The notes under the pieces: model-generated | Seen by the model: the letters and a program-made list of their open reading frames with translations, nothing else | What the model was told of the DNA's origin: nothing | The model's database searches: none | Part shown: positions 9,791 to 19,717 of the stretch, piece after piece | How the letters are laid out: every line of letters begins with the position of its first letter | Position numbering within the stretch: the first letter of the stretch is position 1 | Position numbers and translations under genes: made by a program | Source: Adiantum capillus-veneris | Taxonomy: Eukaryota; Streptophyta; Polypodiopsida; Polypodiales; Pteridaceae | NCBI GenBank assembly: GCA_014529385.2 | Contig: CM043942.1 | Span: forward strand, 1,528,501 to 1,592,500 | DNA: 64,000 nt | Reading direction: 5' to 3'

Positions 9791-10413
9791 GTGTTGGCCT
9801 TTCCCCACAATATTTTCATTCCAGAACCCGGACAAAAGACAAAAACTTCAAGATGGCACTCCAACTGAGTGGACTGGTCTAGTGCGGCCAGGTCCCCGGT
9901 AAATCTTAAACTGTCAATAATTTGGCAACCGTAAATCCAATCAGCGATCTCAAAAGACAGAAACCCTCCACAAAGTGAGCACTTCATCCCGACGTATTCA
10001 TTTCATTTTTATCTCCTCAGCTGTTGTTGCCAATCCGGCACGGATCTGCAATCGACTTGAACTTTAAACTGCCACAACTTCTTCACCGTGGCTCCAATCG
10101 ACGAGCCGTAAAGACAGGCCGGTAGAGCACATCAAGCATTGCAGTTCTAGGGCAGAATACCCCATCCATGTTCACTTCAAGCATAGCACTTTTTAGCATC
10201 ATTAAGGCATGTTTCGGCCCTTTCAACCGCATTTGACATACATTCAGCATTGAACTCGACTTGCAACCAACCCTTAATCACTATTCATTAAACATATAAT
10301 CTTCAAACAAACTTGATGTGCACATTTCTCGCATCTTTCTTTGCATGGGAGCGGAGCTGCACGACATTCATCCCCTCTGAACCTGGAGAGCTTCCGGTTA
10401 GTGCCAATTGCAC

Positions 10414-10686
10414 TTAATCAACTTCATTAAAATCATCATCAGATATATCATCTGATGTATACATAACATGATTCTCTCGAGGCAGATCTGAATAGGAATC
10501 TTCAAGAACAATCTCGCCTTCTCGATTCTTGATTAGCTTAATCTTTTTTCCTGCAATACGAACTTTAAGCATAGTAACATCTAGTTCACATAATTGATAT
10601 GTCGCATTACCAGAAACATGTTGCACCACATATGGTCCAAACCACCGTTTAACCATTTTTCGCATAGCAGAGTATTGGTTCTCCAA
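10414..10686 (-). pseudogene. Element 2 integrase C-terminal tail
   Basis: The frame contains KRWFGPYVVQHVSGNATYQL, a GPY-type motif with the following beta-strand pattern, then an acidic C terminus (SDDISDDDFNEVD). It ends at TAA at 10414-10416, just before the purine tract and LTR. The upstream piece ends at a stop at 10735, so the integrase is split by a nonsense or indel in between. Confidence 0.75.
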
Positions 10687-10734
10687 GCTACTGTCATAGA
10701 CAAGTACCCAGTCACCATCTTTAATAGCATGTGG

Positions 10735-11565
10735 TCATAGGCTATGCTTTCCATCAAATGCTACCTTATTCTTCAATCTTGCCTCCTTAAGCTTCTCTTT
10801 AGCCTGCTCAATATCCTCTTGATGCCTCTCAAGATGCCGAATATGTAGAGCAAGAAAGTCTTCAGTAGACATACCTTCTTCCCATGGCATTATGGTCCAA
10901 GTTGTAACTGCTTCCTCCTTAGGCATAATGGGTTTCTGCCCATGCATCAATTTGAACGGCATAAATCCTGTAACTGAACCGTGTGTAGTGCGATCAGCCC
11001 ACAAAGCAAATGGCAAGAGTTTAGGCCAATCACCAATATGTCCTTCACACGCCTTTGTTAAAGCTTTAACAATAGGTGGATTTCCTCTTTCACTCTTCCC
11101 GTTACCTTCTGACTTATATGCTATATTAAGAGCAAGGTTAATGCCCATGCGAGCAAAAAACTCTCGAGCTTCATCTGCATCCAGCTCCCCTCTATCTACA
11201 GTAATTTTGCCAACACATCCATACCTGGAGATAACATCTTCAAGCAAGAACTTGCATACTAAATTGGTAGCTTTGGTACGCAAATCTCTACCTTCCACCT
11301 GATTTGTAAGATCTTCCCTGGCAAGAACAATATATCTCATCTGCCACACTCCTACTGGCATTGTAATAAGGTCCACCACCCACTTGAAGTGCATAGCGAG
11401 TGGATAGGTGGGATGCAACCCATCTCTATGTCGCACATTTGAGTATTGTTGACCATGATTCCACAAATTGAACCACATCTTTATACATACCTCTCCACCA
11501 ATATCAGTCTTTAATCTTGACAAAGGTTTCCCAGACTCCTCTGTGTCCAGCCCATAGACTTTCAT
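10735..11565 (-). pseudogene. Element 2 integrase
   Basis: The catalytic core shows Asp in KWVVDLITMPVG, Asp in GKITVDRGELD, and Glu in GNGKSERGNPPIVKAL. After it, LPFALWADRTTHGSVTGFMPFKLMHGQKP is the usual integrase segment, then a charged helix rich in E, K and H that leads to the GPY tail. The words YIVLAREDLTNQVEGRDLR and NGKSERG are of the kind I associate with gypsy elements of fungi and seed-free plants rather than seed-plant chromoviruses; that memory needs a phylogeny. The zinc-finger part is poorly preserved. Confidence 0.85.
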
Positions 11566-11626
11566 GAAACTCTTTAATCACCTGCTATTGGGTCTCTTTG
11601 TCGCAAATAATTCATTGTGGTAGCCC

Positions 11627-12329
11627 TCATGGGTGCTTTGGTTGCTTCCATAAATGTCCATCTTTTAGGAAATAGCCATAGGCCTTTTTCCTGATCTTCT
11701 TGAATTCTTGAGCACTCCATCCTTCTTGTCTAGTGAGAGTACTTAGGTAGCGGCCAATCATAAGACACTCTCCATCATAAAACTCTTCAGCAAAGACTTC
11801 AAAAAAATGAGCAATACTACCACAATTGGCATGTAGATAAGAAGACGTGTAGAGCTTCAAGCCAACATCATCACTTGTGGTGAGCATCTCTTCTTCATCT
11901 TCAAAACCTGGCTCTTGATAACATATCTGCAATAGGGTTATCTCTACCTGAAATATGACAAATTTCAGGGTTAAGAGACTTAATGTACTCTATCCATCGT
12001 AGCATGGCAATGTTTGGAGTAGAGCAGTTTGCAATCATCCCTATCAGTGGCAAGCAATATGTCTCTACCACAACAGAAGCTCCAATAAAGTATTCTTTAT
12101 CGGTCCTTAGAGCAGTAGCAACACCCCAAAGTTCCCTCTTAACTTGTGGATACCCTTGTTGTCGAGCATTGAGCACCTTGGCTCCAAATCTCACTGCATA
12201 CCTGTGTCCTTCAGCATCATCTTGACATATGGCCCATCCAATACCTGTCAGGCTAGTGTCAACTGTTAAAATAACTAGCCTGTCGCATTTATAATCAGCT
12301 TTCCTCAAGGTCAAAGCCTCAAGAAGCAT
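11627..12329 (-). pseudogene. Element 2 RNase H and connection to integrase, frameshifted
   Basis: One frame (11901-12329) carries RNase H: VILTVDTSLTGIGWAICQDD, then VKRELWGVATALR, and HISGRDNPIADMLSRARF at the end. The next (11627-11932) overlaps in another frame and continues with acidic sequence and LTRQEGWSAQEFKKIRKKAYGYFLKDGHLWK, the usual link to the integrase. The change of frame near 11910-11930 shows an indel. RNase H degrades the RNA template during reverse transcription. Confidence 0.8.
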
Positions 12330-12701
12330 CTTCTTTAATTTCTTAATAGCTTGTGTGTGAATTTCTTTCCAAACAAACCTTTTACCTTTTCATAGCAATT
12401 GATACTGCACCTCTGCAACATGAGCAACATGTGGCAGCCAAATACGATAGAACACAAAACGCACCTAAGAATCGACGAACTTGAGTACTGAAGAACATGT
12501 TTCCTTCATCTTTTGGATTGCTTTGACTTTTGCTGGACTTGGCCTTCTGCCTTCAGAACTGCACATATGTCCCACAATTAAGACCTCCTTAGCTCCAAAA
12601 GTCAATTTTTGACCTGAAAGTGTTAAGTTAACTTCTTCAAGCCTTGATAATATAGCATCACAGTCAACAATATTTTGAGCAACAAACTGTCGGCACCCCC
12701 T

Positions 12702-13325
12702 CTAGTCTTTTGCTTCATCTGTTGAGCCTTCTTCACAGCCCTTAATTGGTAGATCATCAATGAAAGGCATAGTAGCATGTGGGATAAAGTCCCTTAATAC
12801 CTTATTCATGCCGTTCATTATTTGAGCTAATGAAATAGTAGCACCCTGTGGTAGAGTGCACATCCTTACCAAACCAAGAGGAGTACGCATTGTAGTAAGA
12901 TCCCTGCTCTCCAAAGCTAATTGGAATTGAGCATATCGTGAATAAAGATCACCCATGGAGTAAATAGATCTACCTGCAAAGGCCTTAGCAAATTCATCCA
13001 CAATTGGGCCAGTACCCACATTGCGGATTGTTACCTTGTTAACCGGTTGCATATCCTGAATGAACCTTAATGTACCATTTTTCTTTGGAACAGTAAACCA
13101 TCGATTAGAATACGGAGCACATGACGGATCCAAAATTCCCATTTTAATATTTTCATTAAGCAAATTGATAAGCTTTCGCAAGTGAGCTTTAGGAACTAGA
13201 ATAGGACGCAAGCTCCATGGCATGTGTGGAACAGTGAAAATAACCATTGGTGAAACAACACTCGTATCCACAGACCCAATCTCACTTGGCTCAAAAGTGA
13301 AAGCTTTACCATGTTTTTCGAGCAT
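12702..13325 (-). pseudogene. Element 2 reverse transcriptase
   Basis: RT signatures: ILVPKAHLRKLINLLNENIK, SNRWFTVPKKNGTLRFIQDMQPVN, SMGDLYSRYAQFQLAL, MRTPLGLVRMCTLPQGATISL, and the catalytic box MPFIDDLPIKG. The IDD is intact. The context PFIDDLPIKG differs strongly from TYIDDLLIY of element 1. The frame ends at 12702, and 12330-12700 holds degraded thumb and connection sequence with stops (a TVPKMKETCSSVLKFVDS-like path). Enzyme once, pseudogene now. Confidence 0.85.
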
Positions 13326-13703
13326 ACCTTGAAAACATTTGATCTCCTCTTCATTGAGGAAAACGTCTCACCAACCTTCAGCTGCTGCAGTGTCTCCTTA
13401 GTAAACTTATGCCCTATGTTCTTTGGATCTCTGAGTATAGGCTGTCGAGAAGCCTCCTTGATCATCCCATTACTTCCTTCCGGAAGCAGTGTAGCCACTG
13501 GCCTCACTTTCTTTGCAACAGTCTTCTTCATATATACTTAACTCATCATACATGTCCATTGAATGGACCTTGACCACTTCAGTCCCACTTTGTAACCTGT
13601 TTTGCCTGATCTCTTCAAGCTCTGACATAGTATCTACATAAGATACCTCTTCAAAGACTCCTAAAATCACATCATCAGATTCAAGCACATCACAACCCTG
13701 CAA
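13196..13703 (-). pseudogene. Element 2 protease-RT linker
   Basis: Two overlapping frames (13470-13703 and 13196-13531) hold acidic linker sequence with DVLESDDVILGVFEEVSY, a KKTVAKKVRPVATLLPEGS-type stretch, then GHKFTKETLQQLKVGETF, running into RT. Frame change near 13500. No catalytic motif is present. Confidence 0.6.
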
Positions 13704-13885
13704 TTCACTTTGGATACCTGAAACGTACTATTTTTCTCACTTTGGCAAATCATTAAATTTTTTGAACGATACTGAACCTTCAGATGTTAACCCCAAAAAC
13801 CCTGAAGAGAAAGCTTCTCTTTGCGAGAACTTCTCCTCACTTGTACCACCATAGTCCCACTTTATAATGGCACTCCGAGAAAATC

Positions 13886-14345
13886 CTATGCAAACCTGTG
13901 TTCTCTAAACTCCTTGTGTATCTTCACCATTGGATGATCACGTAGACTGTCCTTATTTCTGGCATGGTCAACACATACAGTCAAGAATTGCACTGCTTTC
14001 TTACCATCACAACTTTGAACCCTAGCATAGGCGGAGCCATCATCCAGCACTTTGGTTTCCATTCGCACAGTCGTAATGTATGGTTGCCCCAAAATTAAAG
14101 GATAAGAGGAATGCTCCTGCATAAAGAAGTTTTGCTCATCACAGACATCCCCTACAATTATCTTAACATTGGCACATGCACCATAGAGGTTTCCTGGAAG
14201 CATATTGGCAGCTCAAATCTGCCAACCATGGTCCACATCAATAGGCCATTTCCCCTTCTTGTGCAAGCTTTTAGCCATCAAATTGATCTCCAATCCATGA
14301 TCTATGAGTGCTAAGACCGGTTCTTCGATGTCACCAAGCTTCACA
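13886..14345 (-). pseudogene. Element 2 aspartic protease, DHG active site
   Basis: The end of the gag frame contains EEPVLALIDHGLEINLMAKSL, where retropepsins have D-T/S-G. The strand then continues after a stop at 14213-14215 with LPGNLYGACANVKIIVGDV, FFMQEHSSYPLILGQPYITTV (the second half of a retropepsin fold) and METKVLDDGSAYARV. DHG instead of DTG or DSG may be a family feature or a mutation. The stop sits where related proteins read through. Confidence 0.72.
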
Positions 14346-15067
14346 ACAGTTTCAGTTGTTGCTCTTGCCCAATGAGTCCTTGAAAAGTGACTCCTTGGTA
14401 TGCTTTCACTATCTTCATCTTCATTGAAATTAACATGCCTTACCTCAGGTACGGTTGGATTTGACACCACCACAGATCTCGACTCTTGTTCTTCTTCAAG
14501 ATTCACTAAATACTCTTCATAGTCGTCTAAAATTTCTTCAATGTGGCGTACCGCCTGGCTCTTCACCGACTCCGGCTCCTGATCACTTGGTATCTTCCAC
14601 TTCCTTTTGATGATATCTATTATCTCCTCATGAAACTCACGTTTGGCAATGCCCAATATATCACCTAGTGTGAGCTCCACCTTGCTATTCAGAATTCTCT
14701 CTTCGAAGACTTTCTTTAAATTTGTAGCTAATTCAATGTCAGACTTGAGCTTATAACAGGGTCCCCTGGGTTTACCTTGCTTTTTGTCTTTAGGTGCATC
14801 CTCCATCACCACTTCAGGAGTGGGCTTAGGAGCAGGACCTTCTTCTTGCTTGCTGTTGAACCTCATTGTCCTCTTCGATGTCCCAGGATCTTCTCCATCT
14901 CTTTTCCGCTTTTCCTCCACCATAGCCTCATTAGCTTGAGACTTCGCAATGAATGCATACACCGATAAGGAATCCACTGGATCAGTCCACCCTGTGGTTT
15001 CTCGAATTGAATTCCCTACTTGCCACAGCTTTCCATAAGTTACCTGTCCAATTTCTGTTGTCTTCAA
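14213..15067 (-). pseudogene. gag: Element 2 gag, C-terminal half running into protease
   Basis: The frame contains a basic stretch (EEKRKRDGEDPGTSKRTMRF), a proline-rich spacer, then GPCYKLKSDIELATNLKKVFEERILNSKVELTLGDILGIAKREFHEEIIDIIKRK, a helical domain characteristic of this gypsy group, an acidic spacer and the DHG protease start. No zinc knuckle is seen in this part. It is not preceded by a connected start codon; upstream gag is in other frames. Confidence 0.7.
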
Positions 15068-15310
15068 AGAATAAGGCCATAATTGACCCTTGATACATGT
15101 ACTATCACCCTTCTAGCAGACTTGCAGCCCATACGTAGATGCTTCTACAAGAGCAACATTATGCTGAATCTCTTCAACTATCTTCTTCATGCCGCCCCTA
15201 CGGAAGCTCAGGTGGAGCATCTCACCTATTGCCTTAAGGTGTATCTTCTTGTCCTTCCAGAACACCATGTTCCTTTTATATGCTTTGTCAAAATCATTAC
15301 ATTCTTTAAC

Positions 15311-16104
15311 TTACTTGTGGTCTTCACTATCGCACCACATGAATCGGTACCAGCCTTTGCGTGGTGGTTGTTGTCTAGGCTCAGATGTAGACCCCTTTGT
15401 AGCTAGTCCATCAAGTTTAACAGCTTTAAAATTCAAATTCAATTCTTGAATACCTTTCACCAATTCGTCAAGAACTGGATCCTCCACTCTAGGTATTGCC
15501 GAGGTTGTTTTCTCTTTAGGTTCCTCCTCTGCAACATCCATGATCAACTTATAGACTCTCATCTGTCGTTTCACAATCATGTTGATTGCTTCAGTAACTA
15601 CCTTCCAGTTGGATGTTAAGCCCAATTCTCCAGTTGGATCCTCTAGTAACTGCGCTAAACTCTTCTGAAGTCGAGGATCAACAGCCTAAATGAACAGCTC
15701 AACCTTTTGATCCCTCATTGAACGTTGCTCTATTGAGGAAAGTTGCTCGAACTTCTTCTCAAATTCCCACAATAACTCTCGTGCAGACAGATTTTTGTTC
15801 TTCTTCTGCACCCACTTCATAAAACTTTGCCTGGTTACTCTTTGTGAATCCTCCCGGAAGTATTCCTCCTGAAGCGCCTCCTTAAAATCCTGCCAATTTG
15901 GGCCTTGAAGCACTTAAATCTCTTTAATTCGACTCCTAAGTTCCGGCTCCACAATCAAATGGAACCCTTCCACTGCATTCTGATCATCAATTCCATTCTC
16001 TTCCATTGCCGAGATTTACGGATCCTCTCTTGCAAATTGTATTGTTGCTGGGCAGCCTGCTGTTGTTGCATGTAAGCAGCAAACTGCGACATCATTTGCT
16101 GCAT
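15311..16104 (-). pseudogene. gag: Element 2 gag, N-terminal part in broken frames
   Basis: From the leader, possible starts are ATG at 16104 (Gln-rich MQQMMSQFAAYMQQQQ) and ATG at 16006 (MEENGIDDQNAVEGFHLIVEPELRSR). The latter runs to TAA at 15914-15916, just before a frame with GPNWQDFKEALQEEYFREDSQRVTRQSFMKWVQ and ARELLWEFEKKFEQLS, the core of a retrotransposon gag. That ends at 15686. A further piece (15311-15625) has VTEAINMIVKRQMRVY, an acidic linker and PRQQPPRKGWYRFMWCDSEDHK, a remnant of a CCHC knuckle. Confidence 0.65.
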
Positions 16105-16160
16105 GGTAGCCTCTTACGGTGTCGACATCCTTCTTCACCACCCTGCTCACCCCAGCCCGT

Positions 16161-16178
16161 TTCGCGTCGGGTTCACCA
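16161..16178 (-). other. Primer-binding site, tRNA-Trp type
   Basis: The plus strand reads TTCGCGTCGGGTTCACCA, which matches the 3' end of plant tRNA-Trp (TTCACGTCGGGTTCA plus CCA, from memory) at 17 of 18 positions. Four bases separate it from the LTR edge at 16183. Copy C has a related site with the same spacing. Confidence 0.75.
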
Positions 16179-17061
16179 AGAATGTCGAGGGATAATTGTG
16201 CGAAAGGTGAGCCGGGAAGGCACTGGGCCCCTGGCTGTGAGAGGTGTGGGGAAAAGAGGTGTAGCAGGCACAATTAACAAGACAGAGCTCAAAACAAACG
16301 GTTCTCTTAATTCCAGTGAACCAACAGTAATCATCATTAATCAATCGTTAATGGAGGCTTAATGCTCCTTACAAGATGAAACCTGGATCAATCCAAGTGC
16401 TAACAAGATAATTATCAATGACATGCTTTGTATCGCCTTTTGCTTCTTCCCGGTAAGCCTCAGGAGTTTCTTCTTCCAATGGCCGTCTGATTCGGCTTCT
16501 CCTTCCCAATTCGAATGGTTAATGGTGGATTTGAAGCTTTGGCATGGTTTACGGAATTGTCTTAGAGAATTCCAATTAATAGATTGGTTAAGCTTGGCTT
16601 GCTTTAGAGAGCTTTTGATAATCCAAGTTAAAGTTTTGATGGCTAATGAGTGTCGAGGATTATGGCTTAGAGAGCGAGATTAGAGACCAAGCTCGGCTTA
16701 TGAATTTGAGGTTAGGCTTTGCTTTAGAGAGCTTGGCTTATGGGTTTGAGAGATTAGGCTTAATTTAGAGAGCTTGGCTTATGGCTTTGAGAGACTAGGC
16801 TTGATTTAGAGTAGGTTAAGAGAGGTTAAAGAGATTAATCTTGAGGATTCGAATAGGGTTTGGATGGTATGTGAGGTTAAGAGTGGATTAATGATGGATC
16901 AAGGGCTTATAATAAAGCTTAAGAGCTCTTGCCTCTTCTCCCGGAGAGAGAGAGTTCCAAGAGATGATGAGCCAAAAAAATAACCATACGACCTTCTTCA
17001 AGCAGAGCCCCCTTTGCTTTATACTTGCATGGTTTTTCACTTGCTAAAAAAGGCTAGGCAT

Positions 17062-17083
17062 CCATTAGCGACGTCGCTAATGG
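17062..17083. repeat. Perfect 22-bp palindrome in LTR copy B
   Basis: CCATTAGCGAC and its complement, GACGTC core, identical to the inner 22 bp of the palindrome in copy A. Both are followed by GGTGATGTGG(C/T)AGGGCCG. Confidence 0.9.
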
Positions 17084-17311
17084 GTCCTCCCCTTTGGTGA
17101 TGTGGTAGGGCCGGATTTTAGTAGCGCGAAATCCGCCAGGACCAGTGCCAAAAATCATCGCGAGGCGGTCTTGGGGAAGATTCGTTTTGGTGGCGAGCTC
17201 ATCCGAGCAGTCAACTAGCCGACACAAGCGAAAACGCTGCTGTCTTTGCTGCGGCTACGGCTCAGCTCCCCATGCCTCCTTGTCTTCACATTAGGTTTTT
17301 AAAAAAAACCC

Positions 17312-17829
17312 TTAATTGAAACGGGAAGCCATTTGGGATTGAGTGGGCGGCCATCCCTTGAGTCCTTGGGTGGCCTTTGCTTTAGCTTGAGTGGGTGACC
17401 CTGAAAGGGCACCCCATTTGGCATACATATCGACTAAGGCACCACCAAGCTTATCCATTGGGCGGCTTGCATTGTGACATGGCTTGGGTGGTTGGCCTTC
17501 GGGCTCCACATACATATTGGCCAAGGCACCGCCAAGCACTACAACTCTCTCCAGCAGTCCTTGACTAGCAATACTCGAAAATTATAATGCCCTTATTAGA
17601 TTCTTAGTAAAATTATGCTTTCAAGATGCAAGCTTAATTGATTATATTCACGGGAAGGCATCTCCTCTGCAATCGAGGAAAAAAAAACCCAGCTCCTTGC
17701 CGAGCCGTGTCGGCATTCCCTACAATCATTGCATTCCAAAAGACGTCATTTCGAACATGATACTCCTCAAGCACTTACTACTCCTGCTTCGTCCCACATT
17801 TGGCATACACATCAGGCACCGCACTTCAT
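17312..17829 (-). pseudogene. PPR gene fragments inside LTR copy B
   Basis: Minus-strand reading gives AVPDVYAKCGTKQE, two stops, VLEEYHVRNDVFWNAMIVGNADT (17690-17829), then LGGALANMYV and MDKLGGALVDMYAKWGALSGS (17312-17539). These are PPR L- and S-motif halves with the diagnostic MYAKCG and WNAMI words. Stops and missing motifs show it is not a functional PPR gene. It is in the sense orientation of the element, as in copies A and C. Confidence 0.82.
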
Positions 17830-18354
17830 TAAGCCAGATGAATGTGACTGATCAGGGAAACCAGGGCGGTTCAAACCCGGCCCCCGATGATTCTTAAATT
17901 GGCTATATCTTGCCAACCGAAACCCCGATCGACGAACTGAAAAGACCGACATGCTCCTGAAAGTGAGCACTTCGGAGTCATGCATTTCTTTCATCTTTGA
18001 CCTTTTATCAGTAGGTGCTCAATCCGGTACGGATCTGCTACTGACTCAACTTAAAACTGTTATAACTTCTTATCCGTAGCTCCGATTGACAAGCTGTAAA
18101 GAGAGGCACGTAGAGCCCTTCAAGTACTTCAACTCTGATTAACAAAATCCCAGCTATAACCACTTCAAGCATACTTGCTGTTTAGCATTGCCAAGACATC
18201 TTTTGGCCCTTTGAGCCGCATCTTGCATACTTTCAGCTTAAAATTGGCTTGTTAGCAAGCCCTTATAACTGCTGATTAATCATGTAGGATTCAAATACTC
18301 TTGATTGGCATTCCTTTGTTCATTTTCTTATCATGGGAGCGGAGCGGCACGACA

Positions 18355-18684
18355 ACACCCGCTTGTGGATTGCTTTGAGGAGCACACGGTTGAAGGAAAA
18401 ACTTCCCAGCTGGCAAGGGCGATCACATTCGAAATCGTTTTTGCTAGATTTATTGAGGTCGAATCCCGGCCTTTTCACATCATCAAATACATTCACGCGC
18501 CACATCAGTCATGGTGCCGTGATTGATGGTCAAGACAAAAATAGCATAAAATTTTAGAGAAAGGGAGACAAGGCATCAGCGAGTGCAAAAAGAAAAAGAG
18601 GAGGAAATATTTTTGACGAGCAGGGTAGTGAGGAGAGGAGGGTAAGGAAGAGGGCTTCCATATCAAAGGGCAAGCATCTGTCTA

Positions 18685-18730
<46 letters not shown>

Positions 18731-18768
18731 TCTATCTCTCTCTCAAAACGTTTCATTTTTGTTGCCGA
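18355..18768. other. LTR-like relic upstream of the LINE
   Basis: This gene-free stretch resembles 5540-6100 in order: AAAACTTCCCAGCTGGCAAGG, CACATCATCAA, then GCCACATCAGTCATGGTGCCGTGATTGATG (a decayed form of the 26-bp palindrome), an AGCGAGTG block and a CT tract (18676-18745). It is the left part of a unit whose right part reappears after the LINE at 23011. Confidence 0.6.
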
Positions 18769-18769
18769 C

Positions 18770-19711
18770 TTGAAGGCAATGTCAGACAAAACTCGCAAGG
18801 GTGGAAAAGCCACACTCACCATGGAGAATGATGCAAAATCTCCAAGGAATTTGGATGCTAATCCAACCACATCGTCTACAACAACGGAAGCAATGATCAT
18901 GGCTTACTCGATCTCGTTACAAGAAACCATCAACAAGCAAGGTGAAGAGTTGCATGCACTTGCAATGGAGAATGGCACTTTAAGAGTTCTCGTTGTGGAG
19001 AATGAGCACCTCAAGAAGGTTCTTTAAATGCAAACAACACGCTTGATGCATCTTGAGAATAAAGGTCAAGAATGTAAATGCTCTCTTGTTGACATGAATG
19101 TATTGAAAGAGCGCTTGAGAAAAGTTGAGAGTGATCATGTATTGAAAGAGGAAACGATAGATGCAATACGAAATGATGTATGTGAGATGAGAAATGCATC
19201 CAGATCACGGGTTGATATACGTAAGGATAATGTGGTTTCTACATCTCCTATCACGCAAGCCATTGTCCAAGCAGAGAATGTAGAGAATGTGGACACTCAA
19301 GAATTGCAAGAATGACAAAAACGCTCAAAGAACATCGTCATTTGTGGAATCAAGGAGGAAAGCATGGAAACACCCCAATCTCTTGCGGTTGCTATTGAAG
19401 AGTTTTTTGCTACACACTTTGGCATGTCAAGAATCATGGCTTATGGTGCACATCGAGTTGGAAAACAAGGAGTCCCTCACTCGGGAGAAAAACCTATTGT
19501 ATGTACCATGGCTGATGAGGTAAAGAGAAAGATCATCCTTGACAATGGTTGGATCTACCTCAAAGGAACGGGTTGTAATGTATATGAGGATCGCACTCTT
19601 ATGCAAGAAAATGTACGTTGCAAAGCATATGAGGAAAGGAGCAAGAAGGTTAAGGTATCATTTCAAGAAGAAAATCCACTCGAGGAGGATGCAAGTCCAC
19701 CCAACAAATAG
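18770..19711 (+). pseudogene. LINE ORF1
   Basis: One frame of 314 codons from MSDKTRKGG to ASPPNK, interrupted by TAA (19025-19027) and TGA (19313-19315). The first half is helical with coiled-coil character (ETINKQGEELHALAMENG, LKERLRKVESDHVLKEE). The second holds NIVICGIKEES and RIMAYGAHRVG, which resemble the RRM-like domain of L1 ORF1 proteins. Such proteins bind the element RNA. The start is the first Met after the CT tract; ORF2 follows after 6 bases. Confidence 0.78.
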
Positions 19712-19717
19712 GGACAC

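Larger units (their letters stand above)
7017..10366 (-). repeat. 3' LTR of element 2 (copy A), interrupted by a DNA transposon
   Basis: The LTR aligns collinearly with 16183-18354: a conserved block at 7021-7110, AGGCTTGGCTTA-rich repeats at 7430-7650, a palindrome at 9197-9222, PPR fragments at 9560-9790, and an end at ATGGGAGCGGAGCTGCACGACA. Without the insert at 7664-9001 it is about 2.0 kb. No gene of its own is seen. The 7430-7650 part is a loose minisatellite with three copies of ATTAGGCTTGGYTTA plus AGATAGAAACTC. Confidence 0.8.
7017..18354 (-). mobile_element. Ty3/gypsy element 2, tRNA-Trp-primed, with about 2-kb LTRs carrying PPR gene fragments
   Basis: On the minus strand: LTR (16183-18354), primer site, gag, protease, RT, RNase H, integrase, purine tract (rc of 10367-10400), LTR (7017-10366). 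LTR ends read TGTCGTGC ... CGACA or CTACA. The two LTRs align over their whole length apart from the DNA transposon in the left one, but by eye are only about 70 per cent identical. The copy is therefore old, or the LTRs come from two elements. Flanking 5-mers (CGCAC, ACACC) do not match. Pol motifs (PFIDDLPIKG in RT, DHG in protease, VDRGELD and GKSERGN in integrase) differ from element 1 and mark a different gypsy clade. Confidence 0.82.
16183..18354 (-). repeat. 5' LTR of element 2 (copy B)
   Basis: The plus strand starts TGTCGAGGGATAATTG and ends GCGGCACGACA, matching copy A in order and ends. Contents along the plus strand: an 85-bp block nearly identical to copy A (16190-16280), AGGCTTGGCTTATG-rich repeats (16680-16850), a palindrome (17062-17083), PPR fragments (17310-17830), and a block shared with copies A and C around GTGAGCACTT and CGGATCTGC (17950-18050). 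There is no gene of its own. Confidence 0.82.
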
